DNA from: Anaerolineaceae bacterium
Lineage (GTDB): Bacteria; Chloroflexota; Anaerolineae; Aggregatilineales; Phototrophicaceae
Length of the DNA: 64,000 bases
Direction: 5' to 3'
Assembly: GCA_002699585.1 (NCBI GenBank)
Contig: PABP01000014.1
Span: 682,001 to 746,000, forward strand
The position numbers and the translations under genes are program-made. Positions 8,562 to 17,884 of this stretch are shown piece after piece. A model generated the notes under the pieces. It saw only the letters and a list, made by a program, of their open reading frames with translations. It was not told where the DNA came from and did no database searches. The stretch's first letter is position 1; every line of letters starts with the position of its first letter.

Positions 8562-10262
8562 CTACCTCGTCACGATCTGGAAACGGCCGTTGACGATATT
8601 CATCACGACGCTGATAAGCAGACTGAGCGTGAGGTAGACAATCAACAACATGGTAAAACCCGTGATGGATTGTCCCGATTGGTTCATCATCGTTGTGCCC
8701 ACTTGGTACGTATCAGCGAACGCAACGGCTGCCGCCAGACTGCTGTTCTTACTTAAATTCAAATACTGGTTGCCCAATGGCGGGATAATGACGCGCAGTG
8801 CCTGCGGCAAAATCACCCGCAACAGGGTGTCTGATGTACTCAGGCCCAGGGCGCGCGCTGCTTCGATCTGGCCATAAGGCACCGCCTGGATACCCGCACG
8901 CACGATTTCCGCAATAAAGGCCGAGGTATAGACAATCAGGCCAAGCACCAGCGCGCTGTACTGCGGTTGCAGCACGAAGCCGATTTCCAGGTTATTAAAG
9001 CGGTTGAGCTCCGGCGTGGCGATAATTACCGGTTCCGTGCGGTATAGTGGCCAATCCTCAAACAGAATGTCGCCGCTTTCTAGCGCCTCGTCATAAGGCA
9101 CCAACTCGACTGTGCCTTCATCACCTTCTATAGGGATGGTTGTCGGGCGCGCTTGTGCCCCCGCAATGCCCCAACCGATGACGCTGAAAATGACAATCGA
9201 CAGAATGGCATAGGTACCGCGTGGGACCGGTTTACCTGTTGTTTCCGTCACATGGCCCGCCAGCATCCATAGGACAATCGCCAGCGCGACGCCAATCGCC
9301 ACAAAGACAGCCCAGGTGCCAAACACGGCTGTTGGGATGATCTCCGGCGCGAAGATGCCTTTCACACTGTAGTAAAAGACCGGGTACACGCTCAAGTTGA
9401 GTGCCTGTCCATCGGCGACGACACCGAAGTACTCAAACAACTGGAATAACCCTGCCCCTAATATCGTACCCACCGTCATGGCCAAAAAGCCCGTCGCCAG
9501 GCCGCGCCAATCTTTCGGTGCGAAGAAAGAAATCAGCAGGAAAATGCCGATCAACAGCAGCATGCCAATCGTCACGATGCCTTCGGTGGTCGGGTTATCC
9601 AGCAAAGCCGGACGCACGGCTGCCATCACAATCAAGCCCAACAAACCGCCGACCGTCATACGGGTCGGGAAGTTCGTTCGTCGTGCCAGTAACGTAATCG
9701 CGACGATCAATAAAAACATGATCGGTACAGACCAGGAAATGCTGGTCACGCCGGGTGCGGGTAACCCGGTTGGGTCTTTGGGCAAGGCTTCCAAAAACAC
9801 CACAAAATACCAGAAGTAAAGCTGCACCAGCAGCGGCGTATTTCTCAGAATTTCCACATAGATGCGGCTGATATTGCGGATGAGCCAATTATTGCTCAAT
9901 AGCAAAATACCCACCAGAATGCCGATGACCGTTGCCCCGACCAGGCCCACTGACACAGCGCGAATCGTATTGATGACGCCGACAAAGAAGGCCTCACCAT
10001 AAGATTCGTCCGGGGTGTACCATGCTGGCGAATCGCTGATGGGGATGCCACCGCGCGTGGTCAAAAAGCGGAAGGTTGGTACCAGATTGCGGTCTGCCAG
10101 GCTGTTGTAGACGTTGATGAACACGAACGACAGAATCGACACCAGCAAAATGATGAAGACGATCTGTAAGACAACCTGAATGACGCGAATATCACGAAAA
10201 TAGCTAAATATCGAGGGCCGCGCCCCCCTGAGGGTGGAATCTTGATGTGTCTGCGCTGCCAT
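8562..10262 (-). CDS. Polar amino-acid ABC importer, first permease (AapQ-like)
   Basis: This 566-residue membrane protein is the partner permease. N-terminal helix about 30-52 and the motif ILRNTPLLVQLYFWYF at about 138-153 are typical of the His/Glu/Gln permease family, as is the C-terminal QIEAARALGLSTSD EAA loop and NSSLAAAVAFADTYQVGT. Between the two halves of the fold lie several additional helices and a hydrophilic loop (about 370-425), so it is longer than the usual 220-400 residues. The gene follows the binding-protein gene after 263 bases containing a strong hairpin and is tightly followed by the second permease. Confidence 0.92.
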   Translation of the reverse strand: MAAQTHQDSTLRGARPSIFSYFRDIRVIQVVLQIVFIILLVSILSFVFINVYNSLADRNLVPTFRFLTTRGGIPISDSPAWYTPDESYGEAFFVGVINTIRAVSVGLVGATVIGILVGILLLSNNWLIRNISRIYVEILRNTPLLVQLYFWYFVVFLEALPKDPTGLPAPGVTSISWSVPIMFLLIVAITLLARRTNFPTRMTVGGLLGLIVMAAVRPALLDNPTTEGIVTIGMLLLIGIFLLISFFAPKDWRGLATGFLAMTVGTILGAGLFQLFEYFGVVADGQALNLSVYPVFYYSVKGIFAPEIIPTAVFGTWAVFVAIGVALAIVLWMLAGHVTETTGKPVPRGTYAILSIVIFSVIGWGIAGAQARPTTIPIEGDEGTVELVPYDEALESGDILFEDWPLYRTEPVIIATPELNRFNNLEIGFVLQPQYSALVLGLIVYTSAFIAEIVRAGIQAVPYGQIEAARALGLSTSDTLLRVILPQALRVIIPPLGNQYLNLSKNSSLAAAVAFADTYQVGTTMMNQSGQSITGFTMLLIVYLTLSLLISVVMNIVNGRFQIVTR

Positions 10263-10418
10263 ATCGTTTTTCCTGATTGCTAAGACGGTATGGGCCTCGG
10301 TAACTGGTGACTGGGCATCAACCCTGGCAGGGTCCTTTTGTGGAGCATAGGTTGCTTATCCAGTATCCAACCACCGAAATGCGATCAATACGAGTCGTGT
10401 CTGAACGGTCAAATGGAT

Positions 10419-10458
10419 AACGGGATGCCGATTGGCCAAATGGCCAGGGCATCCCGTT
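10419..10458 (-). promoter_or_regulatory. Intercistronic hairpin between binding protein and permease
   Basis: AACGGGATGCC at 10419-10429 pairs perfectly with GGCATCCCGTT at 10448-10458, with an inner TGGCC/GGCCA stem. It lies 68 bases beyond the binding-protein stop on the transcribed strand. Such structures commonly stabilise or partly terminate the message so that the binding protein is made in excess over the permease. No T tract follows. Confidence 0.65.
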
Positions 10459-10525
10459 AGGGTCACTGCGTGGTAGTTAAGCGACCGAGATGCAGTCGTT
10501 GGCTACCCTTGCAGTGCACTGCTCT

Positions 10526-11578
10526 TTAACGGAAGGGCGGTGCGTAGATCAGGCCGCCATTGTTCCACAGGGCGTTGACGCTACCGTCACGTGACAGGCC
10601 CAGCGGGGCAAGGTTACGTTCGTAGATTTCGCCATAGTTACCGACCTGGCGGATAACCTCGACCATGAAGTCATTTTCCAGCCCCAGGTATTCACCACTG
10701 ATGTTGTCGCCGATACCCAGCAGACGACCAATGCTCGGGTCTTCGCTGTCCAGGAATTCGTCGATGTTTTCGCTGGTGATACCTTCTTCTTCAGCCGTAA
10801 TCAGGCCAAAGACGGTCCAGGCGATGATTTCAGCAAACTGCTCGTCGCCAGCCGGTGACAGCGGGCCGAGAGGTTCTTTCGACAGGGTGTCCGGCAGGAT
10901 GACCAGCGCGCCAGGATCTTCTGACGTGGCATGGAAGGCGGCAATACCGCTCTTGTCAGTGGTCCATGCTTCGCAAGAGCCGCTGACGAATGCTTCCCAG
11001 GTGCTGTTGGCATCCGGGTAAACCTGAATACCGATGTCCAGGCCATTTGCAGAGACCCAGTCAGCAATGTTCAGTTCGGTGGTGGTACCTGTCTGGACGC
11101 AGATGCTAGCGCCGTCCAGTTCCATACCAGTGGTAACGCCCAGGTCAGCACGGGTGCCGATACCCTGGCCATCATAGAAGGTCGTCGGGCCGAAGATCGA
11201 ACCCCAGACAACATCACGACTGAGTGTCCAGGTCGTGTTACGGCTCATCATGTCGATTTCACCACCCTGGATAGCTGCCTGACGTTCGGCGCCAGTCAAC
11301 GGGCGGAAGCTCACTGCTGTGGCATCGCCCAGAATGGCGGCAGCAACAGCGCGGCAGGTGTCCACATCGAAGCCTTCGAATTCACCAGCATCGTTCACGA
11401 AGCCAAAACCAACAAGGTTCTGATTGGCACCACAGATGAGTTCACCCCGATCAATGATGCGTTGTGTAATTTCGCCAAGTTCAACCTCAACGGCATCCTG
11501 AGCGCTGACGGTGAATACACCAGTCAGGGCAACCAGAATAGCGATAACGACGAGAAGATGACCTTTCTTGCTCATCAA
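10526..11578 (-). CDS. Polar amino-acid ABC importer, periplasmic-type binding protein
   Basis: This 350-residue exported protein is the solute receptor of the importer (SBP family 3, AapJ/general L-amino-acid type). Residues 1-26 form a signal peptide (KKGHLLVVIAILVALTG then SAQD). Family features include the N-terminal GELICGANQNLVGFGF and FEGFDVDTCRAVAAAILGD, and the PLTGAERQAAIQGGEIDMM segment typical of this subfamily. No lipobox cysteine is seen near the cleavage site. It is the first gene of the operon and sits behind a good promoter. A GAGG-containing site precedes the ATG. Confidence 0.95.
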   Translation of the reverse strand: MMSKKGHLLVVIAILVALTGVFTVSAQDAVEVELGEITQRIIDRGELICGANQNLVGFGFVNDAGEFEGFDVDTCRAVAAAILGDATAVSFRPLTGAERQAAIQGGEIDMMSRNTTWTLSRDVVWGSIFGPTTFYDGQGIGTRADLGVTTGMELDGASICVQTGTTTELNIADWVSANGLDIGIQVYPDANSTWEAFVSGSCEAWTTDKSGIAAFHATSEDPGALVILPDTLSKEPLGPLSPAGDEQFAEIIAWTVFGLITAEEEGITSENIDEFLDSEDPSIGRLLGIGDNISGEYLGLENDFMVEVIRQVGNYGEIYERNLAPLGLSRDGSVNALWNNGGLIYAPPFR

Positions 11579-11692
11579 ATTACTCCTCTAACTTGTTTAC
11601 AAAGATAGATACATGACGCGCAGGTGTCAGTCCTTGTTTTGGACTTGTTTGGTGCTTTACAACAAAGAACTTTAACCCTTATGCGTGGGCAG

Positions 11693-11721
11693 AGTGTATC
11701 TTAGGCCGCTTTTTATGTCAA
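11693..11721 (-). promoter_or_regulatory. Sigma-70-type promoter of the amino-acid importer operon
   Basis: On the minus strand TTGACA (11716-11721) is separated by exactly 17 bases from TACACT (11693-11698). The predicted transcript would have a leader of about 110 bases before the binding-protein ATG at 11578. Confidence 0.65.
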
Positions 11722-11733
11722 AAATATGACATA
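11714..11733. promoter_or_regulatory. Operator-like inverted repeat over the -35 element
   Basis: TATGTCA and TGACATA form perfect 7-base arms around a 6-base A/T spacer. The repeat covers the -35 hexamer of the importer promoter, a position where a bound regulator would block or modulate transcription. The cognate regulator is not identifiable in the window. Confidence 0.5.
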
Positions 11734-12106
11734 TTTGGTTAAGGTTACTCTAACCCTTGTGAAAGTTGCTTGCTTTTTGCAATTTGTTTGTGCAATTCAT
11801 CACAACTAAAGGAATTGTAAACGCTTTGTAACAGCTTGAAATCGTAAAAGACGCACAAAGTTTATTGGGAGTGCTTCATAAATTTGTTGTAGTGAACGCT
11901 CATGGGAACTTGGAATTGGATTCAATCAAGTTGAAGCACGATGCGATTGTGCAAAACCTACAAATTGCGATTGTATCTATAGGTGACTTCGCGCATTTAT
12001 AGACATTTGACAAGTACTTTTACGACAGGGGTTTGCCATTCAAACGCGATGGTTAAGGGAGGGGTAGTGTAAACTACCCCAGTGCGGATGTTGTGTGTCT
12101 ATTGCG
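11734..12106. other. AT-rich intergenic region without recognised genes
   Basis: About 370 bases of AT-rich sequence lie between the importer promoter and the 3' end of the SelW-like gene. I find no convincing coding frame, RNA gene or member of the repeat families seen elsewhere. Short TTGCAA/CAATTT motifs recur near 11775-11800 but give no clear structure. Confidence 0.35.
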
Positions 12107-12403
12107 CTAATCATCATCCGGTAGCTTAAAATCTGCCGGACGCAGCGTGTCCAGCACCTTCAGGATAGCTTCCCGGACTTCGCCCGGTTCCGCATGGCGG
12201 CCCAGTTCCTTTTTGCTGAAAACCAGCTCATCGTTAACTCTCACCTCAAAGCGACCGCCCTTAGATGGGATCAACGTCCATTCAGCAATAAAATATTCGA
12301 TTTCACGTTCGTTCAAGATTTGGTCCGTCAAACTGACGGCACGAGGGGTGTAGTGTCAAGCTGCACAGTATTCAACAGTGATGTGCATCAATGGCTGCTG
12401 CAT
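12107..12403 (-). CDS. SelW/Rdx-family selenoprotein with in-frame UGA (CxxU)
   Basis: Read from ATG at 12403, behind an ideal AAGGAG site, the gene runs 98 codons to the stop and contains one in-frame TGA at codon 16 (12356-12358). The product begins MQQPLMHITVEYCAAU and continues through HYTPRAVSLTDQIL to the conserved IPSKGGRFEVRV and the ELVFSKKELGRHAEPG block. This is the thioredoxin-like SelT/SelW/SelH (Rdx) fold. C13 and the UGA at 16 fall exactly on the family's CxxC/CxxU redox site. A hairpin of SECIS type starts 16 bases after the UGA. A standard gene call would start at the TTG at 12331 and lose the active site; that TTG has no ribosome binding site. The family is redox-related, its substrate unknown. 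Recoding needs SelA-D elsewhere in the genome. Confidence 0.85.
12325..12339 (-). promoter_or_regulatory. Candidate bacterial SECIS element
   Basis: On the minus strand CCGTCAGTTTGACGG forms a perfect six-base stem with a three-base loop, or a five-base stem with loop AGTTU-type sequence having G in its second position. The loop G lies about 22 bases after the UGA. Known bacterial SECIS elements lie immediately downstream of the UGA within the coding region, with a G near the top of the loop, which fits. Confidence 0.7.
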
Positions 12404-12679
12404 AAATTACTCCTTATAGTTTACGATAACCTTCTGTTTGGGACTGTTTCATTATAGCGCTTAAGTCACATATTTGCAGCAAACCGTGTAATGTTTATCT
12501 TACAAACAATATTTCTGCATTATGCTAGGAATATGAGTAGTAGATAGAAGTATGCTCTGGCAAAACGGTCATTTGCTCGGAATATCTGCAACTTGATAAT
12601 ATGCACTTCGACGAATTAATAAATCTTTATGTTTGGATGAGTCATTTTTTGCAACAATAGGGTATGTCTTACTGAAAAT

Positions 12680-13546
12680 GTGAGTGAGAAAGACAATATC
12701 GTGAGTGCCACACAAGAAATCTTCACCGAATACGTCCGCATGCGCGAGAACGGTCTGGATACCAAAGAAGCCTTGCGGGCCTTGCGCGTCTACATTGAAG
12801 GCTTGCCGTCGAATCTAAAAAACGAGTTGGCCCAACATCTGCGGGCTTGGGAGCGCGGCAGTGCCTCTCCTGAAAACAACCCGGAAGTGCCAGAACCCGA
12901 AGAAACCGAACAGTCAAGCCAGCCAGTCATTAAGCCGCTCAAGCCGCGTGGGACTGAGACGACAACGGCAGTGGCCGTCAACATTACAGAGGATACGAAA
13001 GTCAATCCGGCAGCCATTGGTTTTGTGGCTTGCCCGAATTGTGAGGCCAAAAATCAAGTTAGCGAGGTCTTCTGTTATGCCTGCGGGCACATGCTGGATA
13101 ACATCGCCGGGGCAAATGACACGCGCCATTTCGCTGCTGCTACCGATGCGCTCTACACACCCGACTACTTCAGCATGGATTCCGTCCTGCGCTTGAACGT
13201 CCGTGACCGGAGTTCCGTCTTTGAATTGCGGCCCCAACTGCGCAACCATGAACTTGTCCTGGGTCGCAGTACCGATAACAGTCCGATGGCCCCCGACATT
13301 GACCTATCGGCCCTGGGCGCTGCGGAAGCCGGTGTGTCGCGCCTGCATGTTGCCCTGCGTTATCATGTCGATGACAGTGCCCTGCAGCTCTATGACCTGG
13401 GTAGCTCCAATGGGACCTTCGTCAATGGACAACGGCTGCACCCTCGTGAAATCCGTATCCTGCGCAATGGCGACCAACTACGCCTGGGTAAGCTGGTGAT
13501 CCTCGTCAGCTACCATCACCCTGGCGAAGAATTGATGATGGGCTAA
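12680..13546 (+). CDS. Zinc-ribbon and FHA-domain protein
   Basis: This 288-residue cytoplasmic protein has a helical N-terminus (1-70), a Pro/Glu-rich linker, a zinc ribbon at about 113-135 (CPNC and CYAC pairs) and a C-terminal FHA domain (about 185-285). FHA hallmarks are LVLGRS, SRLH and DLGSSNGTFVNGQRL. FHA domains bind phosphothreonine peptides, so it probably reads Ser/Thr kinase signals, but no kinase is in the window. The start is uncertain: GTG at 12680 and GTG at 12701 are both in frame and neither has a strong ribosome binding site. A bidirectional terminator follows the stop. Confidence 0.85.
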   Translation: MSEKDNIVSATQEIFTEYVRMRENGLDTKEALRALRVYIEGLPSNLKNELAQHLRAWERGSASPENNPEVPEPEETEQSSQPVIKPLKPRGTETTTAVAVNITEDTKVNPAAIGFVACPNCEAKNQVSEVFCYACGHMLDNIAGANDTRHFAAATDALYTPDYFSMDSVLRLNVRDRSSVFELRPQLRNHELVLGRSTDNSPMAPDIDLSALGAAEAGVSRLHVALRYHVDDSALQLYDLGSSNGTFVNGQRLHPREIRILRNGDQLRLGKLVILVSYHHPGEELMMG

Positions 13547-13574
13547 TCCGTCCATTCATAAACCCGCCAAATCA

Positions 13575-13608
13575 AAAAAGCTCGGATGCTCAGGCATCCG
13601 GGCTTTTT
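13575..13608. terminator. Bidirectional Rho-independent terminator
   Basis: AAAAAGCTCGGATGC at 13575-13589 pairs with GCATCCGGGCTTTTT at 13594-13608 with one wobble, giving A and T tracts on the two sides. It lies between the convergent FHA and HEAT-repeat genes and can serve both. Confidence 0.85.
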
Positions 13609-13646
13609 GTTTTCATAGCCTATTGTGGAGCGAGTAGTTCTATTAA

Positions 13647-14135
13647 CTATAGTCGCGCAGCGCTCGCTGTTTCCGCCCGTTCTGCAAAGCGGACCGCAGC
13701 GCGCGTCCCAATTTGTTTGAGCGCCAGCAAGCAAGTTGTAAACAAGCCGCGACGGTATCCGCGCGTCATCGAAAGCCGATCAGTCTTGTTTTGTTCGATA
13801 TAGTTGGTGACGATACGCTTAAGCGCGGGGATAGCGGATGTCGCCTGCAATCGGCCCAGTGACGTCGCCGCCGCTGTCTGCACATGCACGTTGCTATGAT
13901 GATCCAATAGCTCAATCAAAGCAGAGATCGCGCTCTTATCGCCGATCTTGCCTAACGCTGTCGCGGATTCGACCGCCACGTTTGGCGTACGCCGTAAGGC
14001 TTTAATCAGATGGGGCACGGCCCTTGGATGACCGATCTCAGCTAATTTTCCGGCAGCAATCGTGGCCATTTCGTCATTGGGTTCGTTTAAAGTTTGGATC
14101 CAATTCTGCAAGCGCAGTTCTTCCCGGCTTGGCAT
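13647..14135 (-). CDS. HEAT-repeat protein
   Basis: This 162-residue protein consists of four or so HEAT/PBS-lyase-type helical repeats. Repeating units are visible: AAGKLAEIGHPRAVPHLIKAL, ESATALGKIGDKSAISALIELL and TAATSLGRLQATSAIPALK, each near 30 residues. Such proteins are protein-interaction scaffolds; the phycobilisome-lyase-like members have no fixed activity outside phototrophs. I infer a cytoplasmic adaptor role and no catalysis. It stands alone, converging on the FHA gene across a shared terminator. Confidence 0.8.
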   Translation of the reverse strand: MPSREELRLQNWIQTLNEPNDEMATIAAGKLAEIGHPRAVPHLIKALRRTPNVAVESATALGKIGDKSAISALIELLDHHSNVHVQTAAATSLGRLQATSAIPALKRIVTNYIEQNKTDRLSMTRGYRRGLFTTCLLALKQIGTRAAVRFAERAETASAARL

Positions 14136-14456
14136 GACGATTACCTCTATTTATCTAATGTCCTTCCCAAATTAATCGTAGCATAAATTTCATTCCATAT
14201 TACGAGCTTCTTATCAAAAAGCTGTTAACAACCTGTAGATTTAGTTAATGACATCTGAGTATGTTCTGTAATAATCGTGGAAATTTATGCAATCGCATGC
14301 TTTCGTTGAGCATAACTCCCTGAAAACTGAAACTCACAACACATACTTTAGCCTGCCGAACGATCCGATAATCGGTCTATCTTGCATCGCAAATGCCGAT
14401 AATATAAGGTTTTGCAGGCGGCGGATGGCCGACTACCAACCAACCGAACAGGGAAA

Positions 14457-15032
14457 ATGACCATGATGAAATGGTTTTACGGCAAGAAATGGCTTGGCAT
14501 GAAGAGCTTTGTTGTAATGGCAATACTTGTATTGCTGGCAGGTTGTAATTTATCCGTAGAAGTCGGCGGATCAGTCGATACGGGTAGCGGAAGCACAGGC
14601 AACAGTGGCAATGGCCCGGCTAATGGTGAACTGGCGCGTGTTGTTTCCGTTGTCGATGGCGATACCATCCGCGTGGAAATCAACGGCCAGGAAATCCCCG
14701 TGCGTTATATTGGCGTCAACACCCCGGAGCGCGACGAAGCCTGCTATACCGAAGCGACCAATTTCAATCGCAGTATGGTCGAAGGCCGCGTCGTCAGCCT
14801 CGTGCGCGATCAGTCCGATACTGACCGTTATGACCGTCTGCTGCGCTATGTCTACGTAGGCAATACCTTTGTTAATGAAGAGCTAGCTGCACAGGGTTAT
14901 GCAGAAGCGGTCCTCTATGAGCCAGACGATGAGTACTTCGACCACTTCCGCATATTGGAGCAGCAAGCCGCTGCCAGTAGCCTCGGCTGCCACCCAACCG
15001 GCATCTTCAACGACAGCAACGACCGCCGCTAA
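14457..15032 (+). CDS. Secreted lipoprotein nuclease, SNase (thermonuclease) family
   Basis: The product is a membrane-anchored, staphylococcal-nuclease-like enzyme of 191 residues. A signal peptide ends in the lipobox LLAGC, followed by a Gly/Ser-rich spacer and the SNase fold. Catalytic motifs are present: VDGDTIRV (calcium Asp), VRYIGVNTPE (Arg and Glu), and DRYDRLLRYVYV (second Arg). Family members cleave DNA and RNA with calcium outside the cell, for nutrition or defence. The ATG at 14457 was chosen because the basic MKWFYGKKW segment and hydrophobic core follow directly; an in-frame TTG at 14412 would place 15 polar residues before the signal peptide. A palindromic repeat acting as terminator follows. 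Confidence 0.88.
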   Translation: MTMMKWFYGKKWLGMKSFVVMAILVLLAGCNLSVEVGGSVDTGSGSTGNSGNGPANGELARVVSVVDGDTIRVEINGQEIPVRYIGVNTPERDEACYTEATNFNRSMVEGRVVSLVRDQSDTDRYDRLLRYVYVGNTFVNEELAAQGYAEAVLYEPDDEYFDHFRILEQQAAASSLGCHPTGIFNDSNDRR

Positions 15033-15059
15033 TCGAGTCAGATAAATATAATGAGTCTG

Positions 15060-15088
15060 TAGGGGCGTGACATGTCACGCCCTTTTTA
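15060..15088 (+). repeat. GTAGGGGC palindromic repeat, likely terminator
   Basis: TAGGGGC leads into the perfect 20-base palindrome GGGCGTGACATGTCACGCCC (15063-15082), followed by five T. It belongs to the dispersed GTAGGGRC family of this window and probably also terminates the nuclease gene transcript. Confidence 0.8.
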
Positions 15089-15270
15089 CTTTTTCTCCAC
15101 GCTTTCCTCTATTACGAATTAGCTTTCTCTTATGCAATTCAGACGGGGCTTTTACGTCATTTTTGCGTCTGAGGCGCATACTGGTTACGTGTTTCGAGAA
15201 CACCCATTTTGACCGTGTTCCGGGGCCGACAACCCGACTTTACATCGGGTGATGAATAGGGAGAAAACGA

Positions 15271-17868
15271 ATGAATTTGAACAGATATACCAACAAAGCC
15301 CAGCAGGCGCTGATGTCAGCGCAGTCGATTGCGACGGAGTACGGCCACAATCAGATCGAGCCGATCCATGTGATGCACGCCCTGCTGACCCAGGAAGATG
15401 GCGTCGTGCCACAGATTGTCGCCAAAATTGGCGTTCAGCCTGCGCAGCTTTTGCGCGAGACGGATACTGTGCTCGACGGCTTGCCGCGCGTTAGTGGCAG
15501 CAACGTACAGATCGGCCTCAGCCGCCAGACGACCGATGTGCTCAATGCCGCTGAAAAACACGCCAACCGTATGAAAGACGAGTACGTCAGCACCGAGCAT
15601 ATTTTGATGGCGCTGACGCAAAACGCAACCGGTGAGCGCATCCTCAAGGCGCAGGGCATTGACGAAAATGCCATTCTGCAAGCCTTGGCCGCGATTCGTG
15701 GTGGTCAGCGTGTCACCAGCCAGGACCCGGAAGGCACCTATAACAGCCTTGAGAAATACGGTCGTGATCTGACCGATTTGGCACGCCAGGGTAAGCTTGA
15801 CCCGGTCATTGGCCGTGATGAAGAAATCCGGCGCGTGGTCCACATCATTAGCCGCCGGACCAAGAACAACCCAGTGCTGATTGGTGAAGCGGGTGTCGGG
15901 AAGACCGCTGTCGTCGAAGGGCTGGCGCAGCGTATGGTCAACGGTGACGTGCCAGAGGGCCTCAAAGACAAGCGCATCGTCGCCCTGGATATGGGCAGCC
16001 TGGTTGCTGGGGCCAAGTTCCGTGGTGAGTTTGAGGAACGCCTCAAGGCGGTTCTGAAAGAGATTACCGACAGCGACGGCGAAATTGTGCTCTTCATTGA
16101 TGAGTTGCACACGATTGTCGGCGCAGGCGCTGCCGAAGGCGCGATGGACGCGGGCAACATGCTCAAGCCGATGCTGGCCCGTGGTGAACTGCGCATGATC
16201 GGCGCGACCACCCTCGATGAGTACCGCAAGCACATCGAGAAGGATGCCGCCCTTGAACGGCGCTTCCAGACTGTGTTCGTCGATGAACCGAGTGTGGAAG
16301 ATACGATTAGCATTTTGCGTGGCCTCAAAGAACGCTACGAAGTGCATCATGGCGTCCGCATTCAGGACAGCGCGGTGATCGCCGCGGCCACACTCAGCAA
16401 TCGTTACATCCCGGATCGGCAGCTACCCGATAAGGCCATCGACCTGATCGACGAAGCCGCCGCCAACCTGAAAATGGAGATCGACAGCCGCCCGCTGGAA
16501 CTCGACCGTGTCGAGCGTCACATCATGCAGCTAGAGATTGAGCGTGAGGCGCTAAAACAGGAGCGCGATAAGGCCTCCCGCCAGCGTTTGGACGACCTCG
16601 AAGGTGAGATCGCCAACTGGCAGGAAGAACTCGACGCCCTAACAGCCCGCTGGCAGCAGGAAAAAGCAGGCATCCAGGTGATGCGCGACATCAAAGCGCA
16701 GATGGATGATGCCCGCGTTCAGCTCGAACGGGCCGAGCGTCAGGGTGACCTGGAAGCAGCTGCGCGGCTGCGCTATGGCAGCTTGCCTGAGCTTGAGACA
16801 AAGCTGCACGAAGCCGAAGTTGCTATGGAAGCCAAGCGCGAATCCGGCACGATGATGCTAAAAGAAGAAGTCGATGCCGACGAAATCGCGGCAGTCATCA
16901 GCCGTTGGACGGGTATCCCGATTGCGCGGCTGCTGGAAGGCGAAGTCGAAAAGCTGCTGCACATGGAAGACCGCCTGCACGAGCGCGTTATCGGCCAGGA
17001 TGATGCCATCCGCGCCGTATCAGCCGCCGTACGCCGCAGTCGTGCCGGCCTGCAAGACCCGCATCGCCCGGTAGGGACGTTCCTGTTCCTGGGGCCGACG
17101 GGCGTCGGTAAGACGGAAATGGCGCGTTCATTGGCCAATTTCCTGTTCGATGACGAGAACGCGATGGTGCGCATCGACATGAGCGAGTACGGCGAACGCC
17201 ATAGTGTCGCCCGCTTGATTGGTGCGCCGCCAGGGTACGTCGGTTATGAAGAAGGTGGCCAACTGACGGAAGCCGTCCGCAGACGGCCTTACTCGGTGGT
17301 GCTCTTCGACGAAATCGAAAAAGCTCACCCGGAAGTGTTCAACGTCTTCTTGCAAGTGTTCGATGAAGGTCGCCTGACCGATGGCCAGGGTCGCACCGTC
17401 GATTTCAGCAGCACGGTCATCATCATGACCAGCAACGTCGGCAGCGACCTGATTAAGTCGATGGGCGGTGACTCGGCATCCGATGAGATGCGCAGCGCCA
17501 TCATGAAGGTGCTCGATGCCAACTTCCGGCCAGAGTTCTTAAATCGGTTGGATGAGATCATCATCTTCCATAACCTGACGCGCGAGCACATTAAGGAAAT
17601 CGTGGACGTACAGCTACAACGGTTGGATGCCTTGCTGGCGGAACGTCAAATCACGATTGAGCTGACGCCCGAAGCCAAAGAGCTATTGGCGGAAAAAGGC
17701 TATGACCCGGTGTTTGGTGCCCGCCCACTGAAGCGTGCTATCCAGCGTTACGTGCAAGACCCGCTGGCAATTGCCTTGCTGGAAGGCGACATTCACGATG
17801 GCGAACATGTCGTTGTCGATGAAGTCGATGGAGAACTGCAATTCAACCCAGTGCCCATGATGGCTTAA
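15271..17868 (+). CDS. clpB: ATP-dependent disaggregase ClpB
   Basis: This 865-residue AAA+ chaperone, with DnaK, extracts polypeptides from aggregates after heat stress. The order is standard: double Clp_N repeat (1-145), first ATPase with Walker A GEAGVGKT at 205-212 and Walker [10 protein letters not shown], the coiled-coil M domain at about 400-530 (which separates ClpB from ClpA/ClpC), second ATPase with Walker A GPTGVGKT at 608-615, and the C-terminal D2-small domain. The length is normal. A GGGAG site precedes the ATG. No CIRCE element is visible upstream; a small hairpin CCCGA-N7-TCGGG lies at about 15234-15250. A strong terminator follows. Confidence 0.98.
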   Translation: MNLNRYTNKAQQALMSAQSIATEYGHNQIEPIHVMHALLTQEDGVVPQIVAKIGVQPAQLLRETDTVLDGLPRVSGSNVQIGLSRQTTDVLNAAEKHANRMKDEYVSTEHILMALTQNATGERILKAQGIDENAILQALAAIRGGQRVTSQDPEGTYNSLEKYGRDLTDLARQGKLDPVIGRDEEIRRVVHIISRRTKNNPVLIGEAGVGKTAVVEGLAQRMVNGDVPEGLKDKRIVALDMGSLVAGAKFRGEFEERLKAVLKEITDSDGEIVLFIDELHTIVGAGAAEGAMDAGNMLKPMLARGELRMIGATTLDEYRKHIEKDAALERRFQTVFVDEPSVEDTISILRGLKERYEVHHGVRIQDSAVIAAATLSNRYIPDRQLPDKAIDLIDEAAANLKMEIDSRPLELDRVERHIMQLEIEREALKQERDKASRQRLDDLEGEIANWQEELDALTARWQQEKAGIQVMRDIKAQMDDARVQLERAERQGDLEAAARLRYGSLPELETKLHEAEVAMEAKRESGTMMLKEEVDADEIAAVISRWTGIPIARLLEGEVEKLLHMEDRLHERVIGQDDAIRAVSAAVRRSRAGLQDPHRPVGTFLFLGPTGVGKTEMARSLANFLFDDENAMVRIDMSEYGERHSVARLIGAPPGYVGYEEGGQLTEAVRRRPYSVVLFDEIEKAHPEVFNVFLQVFDEGRLTDGQGRTVDFSSTVIIMTSNVGSDLIKSMGGDSASDEMRSAIMKVLDANFRPEFLNRLDEIIIFHNLTREHIKEIVDVQLQRLDALLAERQITIELTPEAKELLAEKGYDPVFGARPLKRAIQRYVQDPLAIALLEGDIHDGEHVVVDEVDGELQFNPVPMMA

Positions 17869-17884
17869 GCAATCTTTCCCTGAT

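Noticed and set aside
12107-12331. Truncated SelW-like gene starting at TTG 12331, with the upstream part as a pseudogene remnant
   Set aside because: The upstream half has an ideal ribosome binding site and intact family residues, the only interruption is a TGA at the redox position, and a SECIS-like stem follows. TTG 12331 has no site.
15100-15270. CIRCE or other classical heat-shock operator before clpB
   Set aside because: No TTAGCACTC-N9-GAGTGCTAA-like repeat is present; only a weak hairpin is seen near 15234-15250.
15316-16350. Long antisense frame within clpB
   Set aside because: It is a shadow of the clpB codon pattern; the sense frame has all ClpB motifs and the antisense product resembles nothing I know.
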